Source of the DNA: Sphaerolaimus hirsutus
Lineage: Eukaryota > Nematoda > Chromadorea > Monhysterida > Sphaerolaimidae
Direction: 5' to 3'
NCBI GenBank assembly: GCA_964036195.1
Contig: OZ038455.1
Coordinates: 4,357,855-4,421,854 of the forward strand
Length of the DNA stretch: 64,000 nucleotides
Shown: one piece after another, positions 54,401 to 64,000 of the stretch
Layout: every line of letters starts with the position of its first letter
How positions within the stretch are numbered: the first letter of the stretch is position 1
Made by a program: the position numbers and the translations under genes
Notes under the pieces: model-generated
Told to the model about the DNA's origin: nothing
Seen by the model: the letters and a program-made list of their open reading frames with translations, nothing else
The model's database searches: none

Positions 54401-57400
54401 ACCGACGCACATAAAAGTCACTTGAAATCACCCCTTCAAACTGCATCACCCACACCCCCTCAAACCCCCCCACAAACGTCAAAAAACGAACCTCAAAAAT
54501 ACCCTCCAGGACCCTTATAACCACTAGCGCGCCGCTACCGAAATGAGCCACGGGGGGCGTCATAATCGTGAGTAAAGCGGTGCCGAAAATGCCGATTAAA
54601 AAGGTGGGGTGGCCCCCGTATTTTCTGGCCAGCCAGCCGCCGGGAATTTGCGTCAAAATGTAGCCGTAGAAAAATGCGCTAAGGATTATTCCTTTTGTTA
54701 CCGAGTTCCAGTGTTGAAATTCGCCCGGCATCTGAGGGGGGGGGGGATTTCTTGTTAAAAGTGCACTATTTGAAGAAGTTTTTATTTTTTAATTTATTAT
54801 TATTAATTATATTTTTTAATTGTTTTTGGAGCAATCACCCTGAAAAAATGTTGTCGCCAAGGAAAAAGGGCGCCAATGACGCCATGGCTGAAAAAATAGT
54901 GCCGCAGAAAAAAGAGCGCCAAGCGCTAATGGCGCCATGGCGCGACGCGTTTTGGAGCTCTCAAATGGCGCCATTCCATCACTAAATGGGATATCTGAGA
55001 AATGCTTGCATTTGCATTGCGTAAAATACGTCGAGTTGGGTACCTACAGACGTACTGAGGTGAGATTAGCTAATCAGAATGTCGAAAATGATTGCAAACG
55101 CCATGGAAATTTTATAATGTGGATTGGTAATGCTCCATTGAAAGAAATACTGTATTTTTCATTTATTGATGTATTTGCACACCTAACTGAATAGGTCGAA
55201 CATTTGATCAGTATTTATGTGCTTGAGTAGTGATGGAAGCTTTTCCAAACCCCAGCGCCAAGCGCCAATGGCGCCAGAGCAAAATGGCGCCAAGCGCCAG
55301 AAGCGCCATGGCGCTTTTTGTCTTGGCGCTAGCGCCAGGCATTTTGTTCCTGGCGCCACAGAAAAATAGCGCCATGGCTCTTTTCATGGGTGCGGCGCCA
55401 AGCGCCAATGGTGCCACAGCAAAATAGCGCCAAGCGCCAAAAGCGCCTTTTTGCTTTGGCGCTAGCGCCATGGCGCTTTTCCATCACTATTCTTGAGCAC
55501 AAATAACAAGACAAAACATCTCAAATCTCATCCAAACTCACATATCTCACACTTCCATCAGGCATGACCCTATTCGTGCCATTAGTCATTTGCAAAATCG
55601 CAATGCTCAAATTGGCCCTCATCGCGTAAACGTTGCAAAAGCCGAGAAAGCCCATAAACGCCATGTAATATCGTCTTTGGGTCAAATGTATGGCGCCGGT
55701 CGCGTGCAGTAGGGATGTCCAAATTTTCTGAGATCGCGTTTTTGGTTCTCCATTGTCGGTATGGCCTGGAAAAAATTATATGTTTTATGGGGGATTTGTG
55801 TTTGGATTTGTGTGAAAAATGAACTTTTTGGTGTAAATACATTGTGTTACTTTGAAATGAGCCCCATCTCGAAATACCCCCCCCCCCTCGAAATACCCCC
55901 CCTCCCATGGGGTATTTCGAGGAGATACAGTACCGTATTTCCTCGAAATACCCCCCCTCAAAATGGGCACTATGAATTTGTGGTCCGGGAACGTTCAAAA
56001 CAGACGTTCAAAACACTTACTGTGTTACGTTAGAACATCGTTTATACCATCTACATCCTTATATGAGGCTGTAAAAACTTATAAATGGTGGTTATTATTG
56101 CATTTTTCACGGTTTTCTCTCAAAATTTTCACTCTGAAAAAAAACCCGGGGGTTAATTCGAGGAAATACGGTATATATAAATGCATTTACGCAGTACTCA
56201 AGTGTAGGTATGTATTGTTCAATTAAATGTAAATACATTTTAACAACTGTTAAACGTAAAATAGGTAAACATGTGCACCGAAAAAACGTTACTGTGAAGC
56301 GATGATTTTGCACAATATCATTTGCATACGTAATTCACTCACTTTTTTGCTTTCTTTTCTTTCTCCGAATAGAGGATCTTTTCCGATCGTCATTGCAGTC
56401 CGATTCAGATGAGTCAAGATTCAACTTTGTGTATTCATACCGATTATCAATAGATTTTTCGTTTTTAGACATTTTTTATGAAAATTTTGTTAATATTTTT
56501 TTCGCCAAGAGCTATTTTTCATAATACAATATTTGCATCGCAAAATACACGTGTTACTGCTAAGTATTGCATTTATGTACATGCATTGTATTATGTTAAA
56601 ACAGCGTGATATAAAATGACGATACAGGGTGACTCAGGGAAATATATTAAATTTTATCCACGAAAGGAGGTTCCCATATATTTTGGTTCCCCCATGATAA
56701 AAGCTCGCTCAAATTACAATAGTTTTGTTTGTATTTTGTAAACCACCCCTTATGTAATCCACCAATGGTGCAGTGATATTGATGTTTCGAAATCGCAGTC
56801 CTATTCTAGTTAAATATTGATTACTTCCAATACATAAAATACCCAAAGGTCAAACTTTATTTGTACATCTGTTCCCAAAGGGGAGTTTTCCATATTCTTT
56901 AGAAAAGATTGCCCAACTTTTTGAAAAATTAGACCAGTACTTATTTGTGGTTTGTGACGTATGCAGGTGTAGAAAAATGCAACAATAACCGTTTTGAGGG
57001 GGGGGGGGGGTGTTATTTTGTGATAAATACCAATTTTTGGAATGCTGACCATAGGTGCACAGCACAGGTGTAGGTGAAATCCATTCCTTTATACTTTTAC
57101 CATGATGTGCATTCTCCACATCTTACATTTGCACATGCAAATCCAGGTGCCACGCACTTTCTGCAGAAAAAAACCCATCAAAAAGGTTTACTCGACGGAC
57201 CGCATGCTATGCATTTTTCTGAAGGAAACACTCCATCATAACGTCATCATTAATAAAATAAAAATAATGCCAGCAAAAATGAAGAAAAACACATGACGGG
57301 AGAAACATTCCTCGTTTGTACACCAGAACGGAGTTACCGTATTTCCTCGAAATACCCCCCCCCCCCCCCGAAATACCCCCCTCAAAATGGGCACTATGAA

Positions 57401-58479
57401 CTAATAACCCCCCCCCCCCCGCTTGAAATACCCCCTCCCCCAAGTGAGTGTAAAAAGAACGTCAATGACAAAAGCTGTGTTTTATGACCTGGGCAATGCA
57501 TAACACACGTTACAAACATTGATTGTGTTACGTTAGAACATGGTTTATACCATCTACATACTTATATAAGGCTGTAGACTGCTATACATGGTGGTTTTTG
57601 TTGCATTTTTCTACGTCTGTGTATGTTTTTAGTACTGGGAGTTCAAAAAATTTCTTGTGAAATAATAACCCCCTCGAATTACCCCCCCCCCTCGAAATAC
57701 CCCCTCAAATCTCACTCTGAAAAAATAAACCCCCTTTGGGGTATTTCAAGGAAATACAGTATGTTCAGTAGCCTTGATATTGAGAATGGGCTTCTGTCTG
57801 CAATTCTGTGATACAGATTTTTTTGCCCATTTACATATTCAGTTTGATGGGTTTGGCCTGTGCACACTACTTTACTTAAACTGAGAATTTGGATAACTCA
57901 TTTTTAGCTTCTGAGCACATCTGAGTTTACCGGAATGAGCTGTTTGCCAACTACAGTTGACAGAGGTTCAAAATAACACTGGTAAACTTAGATGCGCTCA
58001 GAAGCCAAAAAAATCAGTTTACCAAATTCTTAGTTTACCATTAGTAAACTAGTGTGTGCAGCGCCTTTGATCGGCATGCATAAAAAGTATACTCCCCACT
58101 GCAGCACTGAGCAGATTAACACCACCGAACCCCACCCAAATTGCGGCTAAGATGTTTACGTTGGGGCCCTGGTTGACCAAATTCTCTTATGCAAGGTGCG
58201 AAACCACGAAATTCAAAAATTCAAAAATGTTTGCGGAATATAACTCAGTGGAATCGTTTGTATGCGACTCCGCCTTTTTTAAATATTTTTCTTTTTGTGA
58301 AAGTGCATACGTAAGTATCCAGCACGCGTGTTATCGACCAAGACATAAGTAATTTTGGGCGCATACTTTGCGGTCCGCCGAGTTTAAGTAAAATGCTCAC
58401 CTTGAGGCGTCGTCCCGTAATCCGCCCCATGTTCCGCATTTTCCGGTAGAATTTCTTTGCTTTCCGAACGTTTCTTCAT
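48425..58479 (-). CDS. SLC17/sialin-like anion transporter (MFS), 10 exons, 527 aa
   Basis: Exons, 5' to 3' on the minus strand: 58479-58401, 55765-55542, 54731-54492, 53813-53639, 53009-52876, 52565-52416, 50136-50004, 49528-49383, 49063-48971, 48634-48425. All junctions GT-AG and in phase; 528 codons with stop, in the usual range for the family. Diagnostic stretches: GFLGFCNVYAMRANLSIAIL (TM1, with the family arginine R76), N88-G-T loop sequon, IPGGWLARKYGG (132-141, MFS motif after TM2), RVLEGIFEGVTYPAMHAIW (TM4), FYVFGLLGVLWCFVW, AHFAENWGFYTMLTYLPKYM, DIAPQYASILMGLSNSFATI, and an acidic tail (SEYDDQEVVV). SLC17 members move organic anions or phosphate (sialic acid, glutamate, urate) across lysosomal, vesicular or plasma membranes; substrate cannot be read here. 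SKEILPE near the N-terminus and SLL (44-46) are loose dileucine-like signals. A second first exon is at 56,343-56,472. Confidence 0.95.
49700..49815. mobile_element. CCGTA-group remnant in intron 7 of the transporter
   Basis: AATCCTCGACTACAACCCC and GGGTTTTATTCAAGGATTTG. Ends decayed; a short copy of the CTCGAATAAGTCC type. Confidence 0.4.
50369..51220. mobile_element. CAGAGTTGC hAT remnant split by a palindromic element
   Basis: CAGAGTTGCAAAAACGTATA at the left; GTTACGTTTTCCTGGCCG and CGGGTGTACCAGAG at the right are internal words of the long-type family. The distal right end is not recognisable. Confidence 0.5.
50441..51105. mobile_element. 665-bp near-perfect palindrome, TA-flanked, intron 6 of the transporter
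   Basis: TA-CACAGGTCCCGGCAAAAAAT to TTTTTTGCCGGGTCCCGG ... GACCTGTG-TA. Arms mirror each other over their whole length to a GC centre (GGGGACCGGGCCCCGG near 50,767). Words such as GCATGCCAAATTTTAGCTCC and GCCGATGCATATTCTTTGG appear once in each arm. No ORF. Confidence 0.88.
51291..52292. repeat. Cluster of CCGTA-group elements in intron 6 of the transporter
   Basis: At least three copies: 51,291-51,401 (ATTTCCTCGATATACACC ... GAGGAAATACGG-TA), 51,475-51,800 (TGTATTTGCTTGAATAGTCC; TA-CCGTATATCCTTGAATAAGAC) with its right end at about 52,111 (GGATATACGG-TA), and 52,180-52,290 (GGGGGTTATTTGAGG ... GCAAATACGG-TA). Confidence 0.6.
53350..53515. repeat. CCGTAAATCCTCGAATAAGTCC tandem cluster, intron 4
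   Basis: TA-CCGTAAATCCTCGAATAAG followed by about five CTCGAATAAGTCCCCCTCCG monomers, on one strand only; right terminus lost. Confidence 0.65.
54106..54317. mobile_element. hAT-like MITE, TAGGGTGTCAA TIR, intron 3 of the transporter
   Basis: TAGGGTGTCAAATTTCCG to ...TTTTTCGACACCCTA with flanks GTCATAAC / GTCACGAC (6/8). Confidence 0.8.
54860..54984. mobile_element. GCGCC hAT fragment, intron 2 of the transporter
   Basis: GGGCGCCAATGACGCCATGG and AATGGCGCCATTCCATCACTA: right end of the TAGTGATGG family; left end truncated. Confidence 0.55.
55228..55489. mobile_element. hAT-like MITE, TAGTGATGG TIR, compact copy, intron 2
   Basis: TAGTGATGGAAGCTTTTCC to GGCGCTTTTCCATCACTA with flanks TGCTTGAG / TTCTTGAG (7/8). 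262 bp, almost entirely GCGCC arrays; it lies only 52 bases from transporter exon 2. Confidence 0.85.
55933..56171. mobile_element. TA-flanked CCGTATTT element, intron 1 of the transporter
   Basis: TA-CCGTATTTCCTCGAAATACC to TTAATTCGAGGAAATACGG-TA; 239 bp. A second set of CTCGAAATACCCC monomers lies just before it (55,866-55,925). Confidence 0.8.
56343..56472 (-). CDS. Candidate alternative first exon of the SLC17-like transporter
   Basis: Minus strand, ATG at 56472, 43 codons plus one base, then consensus donor GTGAGT. The phase (1) is exactly that of the regular first exon, so it can join exon 2 (GCCATACC) to give ...RKQK-S-HTDNG. The peptide is hydrophilic: acidic-serine stretch LDSSESDCNDD, basic stretch RRKKRKQK, and YEYTKL, which fits the Yxx-phi type of endosomal/lysosomal sorting motif (YTKL). 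The regular exon has no such motif. It is also possible that this is a chance open frame; donor and phase fit argue against it. Confidence 0.5.
57337..57760. mobile_element. TA-flanked CCGTATTT element, subfamily 1, intron 1
   Basis: TA-CCGTATTTCCTCGAAATACC to TATTTCAAGGAAATACAG-TA; core GAACGTCAATGACAAAAGC ... AGTACTGGGAGTTC. Confidence 0.8.
58300..58385. repeat. CTCGGCGGAC-family terminal fragment
   Basis: GTTATCGACCAAGACATAAG, TTGGGCGCATACTTTGCGG and TCCGCCGAG match 805-864. Only one end is present, close to the transporter first exon. Confidence 0.6.
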
Positions 58480-58820
58480 TTTTCGATTGTTTTTGCCGCA
58501 ACAATTTCTTGTTGTGAATAGATTTTTAGCCGAGAAAATATTGTCTGACTAATTTTTTTTGTAGGTTCACCCAATCTTTCCGTGCATTCTGTGCAAATAA
58601 ATTATAAACACGCGCATTCATGGTTTTTATGAATATTTATATTTATTTATTGTGATATGTAATTCGCACTGAAATTGGCTACACAGAATAAATATATCGA
58701 TAAAAATGTAAAATATGTAATAATCTATTTTAACCGGATTTACCGTGTCAGTTTTGAGCATTTTTTAATACAAAATCTCTGCTAGACGAAGAACAGGCAA
58801 GGGCCTCCGCGTATGCACAG
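58480..58820 (-). other. 5' flank of the transporter gene
   Basis: Contains CAATCGAAAAATGAAG around the start codon on the minus strand. No TATA box or initiator can be fixed with confidence. Confidence 0.35.
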
Positions 58821-59306
58821 CATAGTTGTTAAAACGTATTTACGTTTACCCGATGAATACGTATACTCGAGTACTGCGTGAATACGTTTACGTTTCCTCC
58901 CGAAAAAAATACCGGTACACACTTACTCTCGTACTTTTTGAAAGTACGCGAGTACGCAAAACGTAATTGTGAAAAAAAGATTATGGTGCATAAAGATGGA
59001 AAACCACTCAAGCGAATTGAAACGGCCGCAAAAATGGCAGCGGAAATTATGGATGTTGCAATGCGGAGGGGAAGCGACGACTCTCGCCTTCACTTTTGCT
59101 AATTTTTACATCTTCCTAGGCACAAAATCGAAAAATATCCTTACTTTTACGTTTTCCCTGAGTTAAATACCGGTATTTACGTTTACTGACATTTTATGCC
59201 GCATAAAAGTTAAAAAAATGCTTTACGTTTTCTGTACTCAGGGGTGAGTAAAAATAAAATACTTTACGTTTACTTTCAAAAAAGTGCAGTACTTTTAACA
59301 ACTCTG
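58821..59306. mobile_element. CAGAGTTG hAT-like MITE, short type
   Basis: CATAGTTGTTAAAACG to ...CTTTTAACAACTCTG with flanks ATGCACAG / ATGCAAAA (6/8). Contains a coding-like core (MVHKDGKPLKRIETAAKMAA) related to the 16,296 copy. Confidence 0.78.
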
Positions 59307-59454
59307 ATGCAAAACCGGGGGAAAAGTATTGGATTGACATTAAAAGTATGCATTTTGGAATATTGATGCTTTGTAAATATTCGCTCAAACGGTATACCTA
59401 TATCCACTTCTTACTGTTCCTTTTCTACTAAAGCTGTATTTACCAAGCGGCAGT

Positions 59455-59590
59455 CCCGCACCTTGTAAAGTGTAAATTACCTTTTTTCCAGCGCATTTAA
59501 AAAAATCGATATTTTAAAAAAGCGGTTGAAAAAAGCGCTGGCCATGGTTTTTTGACACTTAACTTACACTTAACAGGGTGCGGGACCACG
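59455..59590. repeat. CATGTAAAATG-type element
   Basis: GGCAGTCCCGCACCTTGTAA to TTAACAGGGTGCGGGACCAC: a complete inverted pair with GCGCTGGCCATGG inside. Confidence 0.65.
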
Positions 59591-59904
59591 CCCTGCAGAT
59601 ATACCGTGAGTCCTCGAAATTCCTCGATTCCCAGGGGGATTAGTTTTTCAGTGAAGTGAATTTTTTTTTTTTTTTTTTTTTGGGGGGGGGGGTAATTCGG
59701 TTGATTCCATGCAATTTTTCGCTTTCTGTTTTCCATTTTCTGTCATTTCATTTTTCGTTAAGTGCAAAAATCTTTCGATTTCCGTTTCCGTTTCCGGTCA
59801 AGTATCAAAAATATTCCATTTCTGTTTTATGGCACAAATTTTTTGTGTTCTGCATTACCCAGATCACACAAATTACAAGTTTTGCAATTACATTCTCTTT
59901 ATAC

Positions 59905-60281
59905 CAGAGTTGTTAAAGTACTGAACATTTTTTAAAGTAAACGTACACGTAAATTATTTTTATTTTACTCACCCCTGAGTACAGAAAACGTAAAGTATTT
60001 TTTAAATACTTTCACTGCGTAAAAGGTGAGTAAAATACTTTTCCCAGAGAAAACGTAAAAACGAGAAATTTCTTAGGAGATTGTCTTATGTTTATCACTT
60101 TCTGTTTGAAAAAATGACATTTTCTGTCCCCTAAAAATACGTTTTCTGTACTGGCGTACTTTCAAAAACTACGGGAGTAAGTGAGTACTGGTATTTTTTC
60201 GGGAGGAAACGTTAACGTATTTACGCAGTACTCGAGTATCCGTATTTATCGAGTAAACGTAGATACGTTTTAACATCTATG
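59905..60281. mobile_element. CAGAGTTG hAT-like MITE, short type
   Basis: CAGAGTTGTTAAAGTACTG to ...GTTTTAACATCTATG with the perfect TSD CTTTATAC (59,897-59,904 and 60,282-60,289). Confidence 0.9.
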
Positions 60282-60850
60282 CTTTATACTCAGTTTGGGT
60301 GGGGGTATTTCGAGGGGTGGGGGTATTTTTTCAAAATGCTGATTTTGAGCGGGGTCATTTCAAGGGTGGGGGTATTTCGAGGATGGGTATTTTGAGGCAA
60401 TACGGTAGGTATTTCAGCGGGCGGGGCGCGGAATATTTTAGCAGGACGATGCGAATATATAGGTAAAATTATAAGCACTAAATTAGGTACCTATGCTATA
60501 ACTGCGTGATTCAATGAATATAGGAAATCTTCAAAATCAAGCCCATTGCATATTCCTAATACAAATTACCTCGAAATACCCCCAGGGGGTTTATAATTTC
60601 GCCAGCAAATTTCCAGGGGGTTTAATCCGAGGGGAGGCTTCGAGGGGAGGCTTCGCGTGTGTTCTGCATCATACAGATCACAAACAGCGGTATTTGTCGT
60701 GTACATTCTCGTTACACTCAACTTAGGTGGGGGTATTTCGAGGGGGTGTTTATTATTTCCTCTGCAAAAATTTAGTGGGGATATTTCGAGGGAGGGGGAG
60801 GGGGTTTATTCAGGGGGGGGGGGGTTGAATTCGAGGTAATATGGTATTTG
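60282..60850. repeat. CCGTA-group remnants
   Basis: GGGGGTATTTCGAGGGGTGG ... GAGGCAATACGG-TA (to 60,406), then ACCTCGAAATACCCCCAGG at 60,570 to TTCGAGGTAATATGG-TA at 60,843. Core GTGTGTTCTGCATCATAC as in 45,074. Confidence 0.6.
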
Positions 60851-61640
60851 GACCGGAACTTCATGTTCTTGTTTGCTCATAATAATTTATGTTTGTCTCT
60901 AATTGTGTGTTTTTCTACAAAAAAATTCGAAAAAAACGCATAAAAAGAAAAATTTATGAACATTTTCATCCGTTACACGCTTCCATGAAAAACATTGTAA
61001 ATATGATGGTATAGTTATTATTACCTGCAGAACATGTACACAAAGAGCACCGGTACTGTCGAAAAAAAATATTGTAGGAATTGTAAGCAGTTTGGGACTG
61101 AAAATATGTATCAAATCAAATTTTCCAAAGTACATATGTAGGTATTTGCAATGAATTTACCGACATACCGGTAAATATATATTGATTGGGCTGACAAAGT
61201 GCAACTGTGCAAACTGTGAAGCTGTACAAAGAACGTTACCGTATTTTGATGAATAAAGTCACGTGCAAATGTGCAAAGCATTCGCCGATAGTGAAAGCAA
61301 TGTAATGTGGTGAAAAACAAACATTTTTGTTGTTGTTTTTATCCAGATATTATGGTAGTTAGATTTTAATTTACCGTTCACTGCAGGCGCTTGTTTCACA
61401 CATGTAGCGCTTTTTCATTCAGCTTTATCTTTTATTTTTCTATCGTTTGAATCTTTCGCCTGTCATTTCAGTATTCTCTCAGCATGGAAATTTGTTTAAT
61501 TTTTCTATTTACACTTGATAAATGGATGAAATCCAAGCTTAATCCCAGTAAATATTTAGCCAGAAAATAATTCCAGGAAAAAAATTTGTAGTGAAAATTC
61601 ACAGCATAGGACACATCATTAAGTGTAGAATAGATAATAA
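60851..61640. other. AT-rich spacer, nothing recognised
   Basis: No exon, RNA gene or TIR pair seen. Confidence 0.4.
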
Positions 61641-62840
61641 CCGTATTTCTTTCTAATAGAACGGCATACCTCCAATAGAACGGCACCCCCAATAGAACGG
61701 CAAGTTTTTACACCACTTTACACCACGTTTTTACACCGCACACAAGAACAGCACTTTTTACCAGAGTTGCGAAAGCGTATTTACGCTTACCCGAAATACC
61801 CGGGTAAATGGGTATTATACTTACGCTTACGCTTACGCTTTCATAAAATACCCGTACCCTTTTTTATGCTTTACCGGCCAAAATACCCGGGTACTAAAAG
61901 CGTAAAAAAGCTTTTTACACAGTTTAGTTTGCGCTTTTGAAAAAGCATAAAAACACAAAAAAGAGAGTGAACGAAGCTGCGTACCAAAAAATGACTGCGG
62001 GTATGCAGTAATGCACTGGAAATAGTGGCACATGTACAAATTGTGTCACAATATGAATGTCTTGTGAATATGTACTGTGTCATCGAGCAAAATTGTGGCT
62101 TCAGGCGAGAAAATTTTGATGCTGAAAATGGATCCCGACGACAATTTTATCACCCTTGACAGCACTAAATCCACGTTTGAAAATGAGGATGACTTAAGTG
62201 TTGCTGCCGATCAATAACCAAACAAACTATGAAGGCAGACTATGGACATCCGAAAGGTAAATGGACACTATAGGTAAATGGACATCCGAAAAATGTCACC
62301 GAGACCTTGATTTGGAAAGAATTCACTGAGCAAAAAGCCTCTAAAATATTTTTACGCTTACGCTTTTATTTACGCTTTCCTAGGTATTTTAAAAATACCT
62401 TACGCTTTCAGTATCCATACTCAAAATTTGGAAAGTGTATTTACGCTTACGCTTTCCAAAAATACCGGTATTTTAACAACTCTGCTTTTTACACCCAGGA
62501 AAAGAATAGAACAGCAGCTCCCAATAGAACGGCGGGTAGATATTACGTTGGAAGGGTGCCAAAACACAAAGACATTTGAAAAATTTGTGGTGGATACATT
62601 AGGGGTGGTCAGAATTATTATCCAGGTGTTGTTTTCACATTTGGTTTTATCTTGAATTGATGATCTGATATGAAAATGTTGCTTGTGTTTAATAAAAATA
62701 CTGTGTCCAAATGAAATCTGTGCAAAAATTGGTGATAAAAATAGAATAGCAGCCTCCAATAGATGGCACCTCCAATAGAACGGCAGGTAAAAAAGTAGAC
62801 AAAAAAGTAGATTGGCGCTCTTCTATCTGAAGAAATACGG
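61641..62840. mobile_element. CCGTATTTCTTTCTAATAGAACGGC element with hAT insertion
   Basis: CCGTATTTCTTTCTAATAG to TCTATCTGAAGAAATACGG-TA. Monomers (CC)AATAGAACGGCA near both ends. The hAT at 61,762 lies within it. It is the large relative of the small copies nested at 36,616 and 40,288. Confidence 0.75.
61762..62484. mobile_element. CAGAGTTG hAT-like MITE, long type
   Basis: CAGAGTTGCGAAAGCG to ...TATTTTAACAACTCTG with the perfect TSD CTTTTTAC (61,754-61,761 and 62,485-62,492). Lacks the insertion shared by the 36- and 40-kb copies (GATGACTTAAGTGTTGC intact). Confidence 0.92.
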
Positions 62841-64000
62841 TATATGTTTTTTTTTACATGCATGCAACTGTAACCAAAAATGCATAGCCAAAAATGATCA
62901 AATCCGCGCTGAAAAAGAAAAGCCGGTTGTCCTGTGAATAGAAAATGTTTTCTCAACATACAGTTTTCTTTTGACAGACACGTTATTTTTATTATCCTAA
63001 AACAAATAAATGAAATTCTAACGTTTGTACAGCTTTTCATTTCTTACAGATATCATTAAATATCTATACCTACCGTATTTCCTCGAAACACCCCTCGGGG
63101 GGGGGGGGGTTCCGAGGGAGGTAGAGTTACAGTATAAGAAATACAGTATTTATATATTTTATTATCCGTTGATTTTCACTTTGTGGGTCCAAACTGATCG
63201 CAAATGACTACATTCTGTGATTTTCAGTGCTCAAATGTTATGGTTTCAACAGAAAAATCAATAATCGAACCTTCATTGACTATGAATAATGTTTCAAAAT
63301 ACAGACAGCCAAGTACGTGCAAGCTCAATATCCTGTATTTTACAGAGAGACAACAAAAAATACTAAAAAAATTCTCCGCATTGAATGAAAATAGAACCTA
63401 ATTAAAACAGATTCTTTCCACCCAATCAGTAGCACAAAAACAGAAGCAAAGGAATTGCTCAACATCCATAAAATAACCTTTTTCCTATAACCATGGACGC
63501 AATCATGCAATCAAGCCTCACCAGAAATGGGGGGATGCTTTCTATACACTTTCATACTGCGGCGTGGCGTGAGTGAAAGTGAATGTTGCCGCGATACATA
63601 AATATGGGTCTGTGCCGGTGCGCACGTAAACCCGGTGCACATGTAGACCATATTTCGCGCATATTTCCATCACACTGATATTTTATAAGTAAATCGGTTC
63701 TCCTACTGTCAATTCTCTACAATATACACCGAATGGTGTGCCCCGTCGCTCCATATGGGTAAAATTTTAGGTGGGGGGGGGGCTCGTCAGCAACCCCCCC
63801 CCGGTAACCGGGCTCAGTAAACAAACAGCTCCACGCTCAAAAATCCTGGATATGTCCCTGGTCCCTCGATCACCGGGTCTACATGTGCACCGGGTTTACA
63901 TGCGCACCGAGTTCTCGCCCATAAATATATAGACGTTATATTTATAACACATTCTCAATGGCTGATGTACGATACAGTAGCATGCAAATATTAATCAGTA
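62841..64000. other. Distal spacer
   Basis: CCGTATTTCCTCGAAACACC remnant at 63,073-63,135. At 63,610-63,925 words GCGCACGTAAACCCGGTGCACATG and TGCACCGGGTTTACATGCGCACC are inverted around a GGGGGGGGG/CCCCCCC centre, a likely hairpin MITE. An open frame at 63,204-63,401 is not convincing. Confidence 0.45.

Noticed and set aside
55582-55998. 138-aa minus-strand frame over transporter exon 2
   Set aside because: Wrong frame; the frame that gives the SLC17 TM1 sequence and matching splice phases is one base off.
63204-63401. Possible terminal exon after TGTGATTTTCAG with TERQQKILKKF
   Set aside because: A homeodomain-like flavour was considered, but there is no upstream exon, no following donor and the match is too short.

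Overview
The window is nuclear DNA of an animal, most likely an invertebrate. It has spliced genes with short GC-rich exons, GT-AG introns of a few hundred bases to several kb, a class-A-like seven-helix receptor pair and an SLC17-type transporter, all in AT-rich DNA packed with small non-autonomous DNA transposons. I cannot name the species. I saw no LINE, LTR or viral coding remnants and no rRNA, tRNA or CRISPR.

Layout. 0-9 kb: nested transposons, three copies of a dispersed module, a roughly 115-bp satellite with a 389-bp higher-order period and two minisatellites. 9.1-13.9 kb (+): receptor gene A, eight exons, 481 aa. 14-20.3 kb: nested elements. 21.0-29.7 kb (+): receptor gene B, a tandem duplicate with the same eight-exon structure and phases, 487 aa. 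29.7-37.1 kb: transposons inserted in the 3' flank of B and beyond. 37.3-39.0 kb (-): probable small three-exon gene. 39-48.4 kb: repeats, plus a probable two-exon 3' gene end at 42.9-43.4 kb (+). 48.4-58.5 kb (-): a complete ten-exon SLC17/sialin-like anion transporter of 527 aa, with a second, phase-compatible first exon inside intron 1. 58.5-64 kb: repeats only.

A and B show what happened after duplication. Exon 2 is almost identical between them (403/404 by eye) while the neighbouring exons differ by several percent and exon 7 is strongly diverged, which suggests recent gene conversion. The exon-2 splice-donor junction has been tandemly duplicated, 3 copies in A and 19 in B, so B carries a donor array. 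Exon 8, a short cytoplasmic tail, lies beyond a transposon-filled intron in both genes and is easily missed because exon 7 reads into a stop.

The transposons fall mainly into (i) at least eight hAT-like families defined by distinct terminal inverted repeats (TIRs) and 8-bp target-site duplications (TSDs), (ii) a TA-flanked group with CCGTA termini whose internal short monomer differs between subfamilies, and (iii) long perfect-palindrome elements flanked by TA or TTAA. Nested copies with exact TSDs allow insertion order to be read. All coordinates and splice models were derived by eye.
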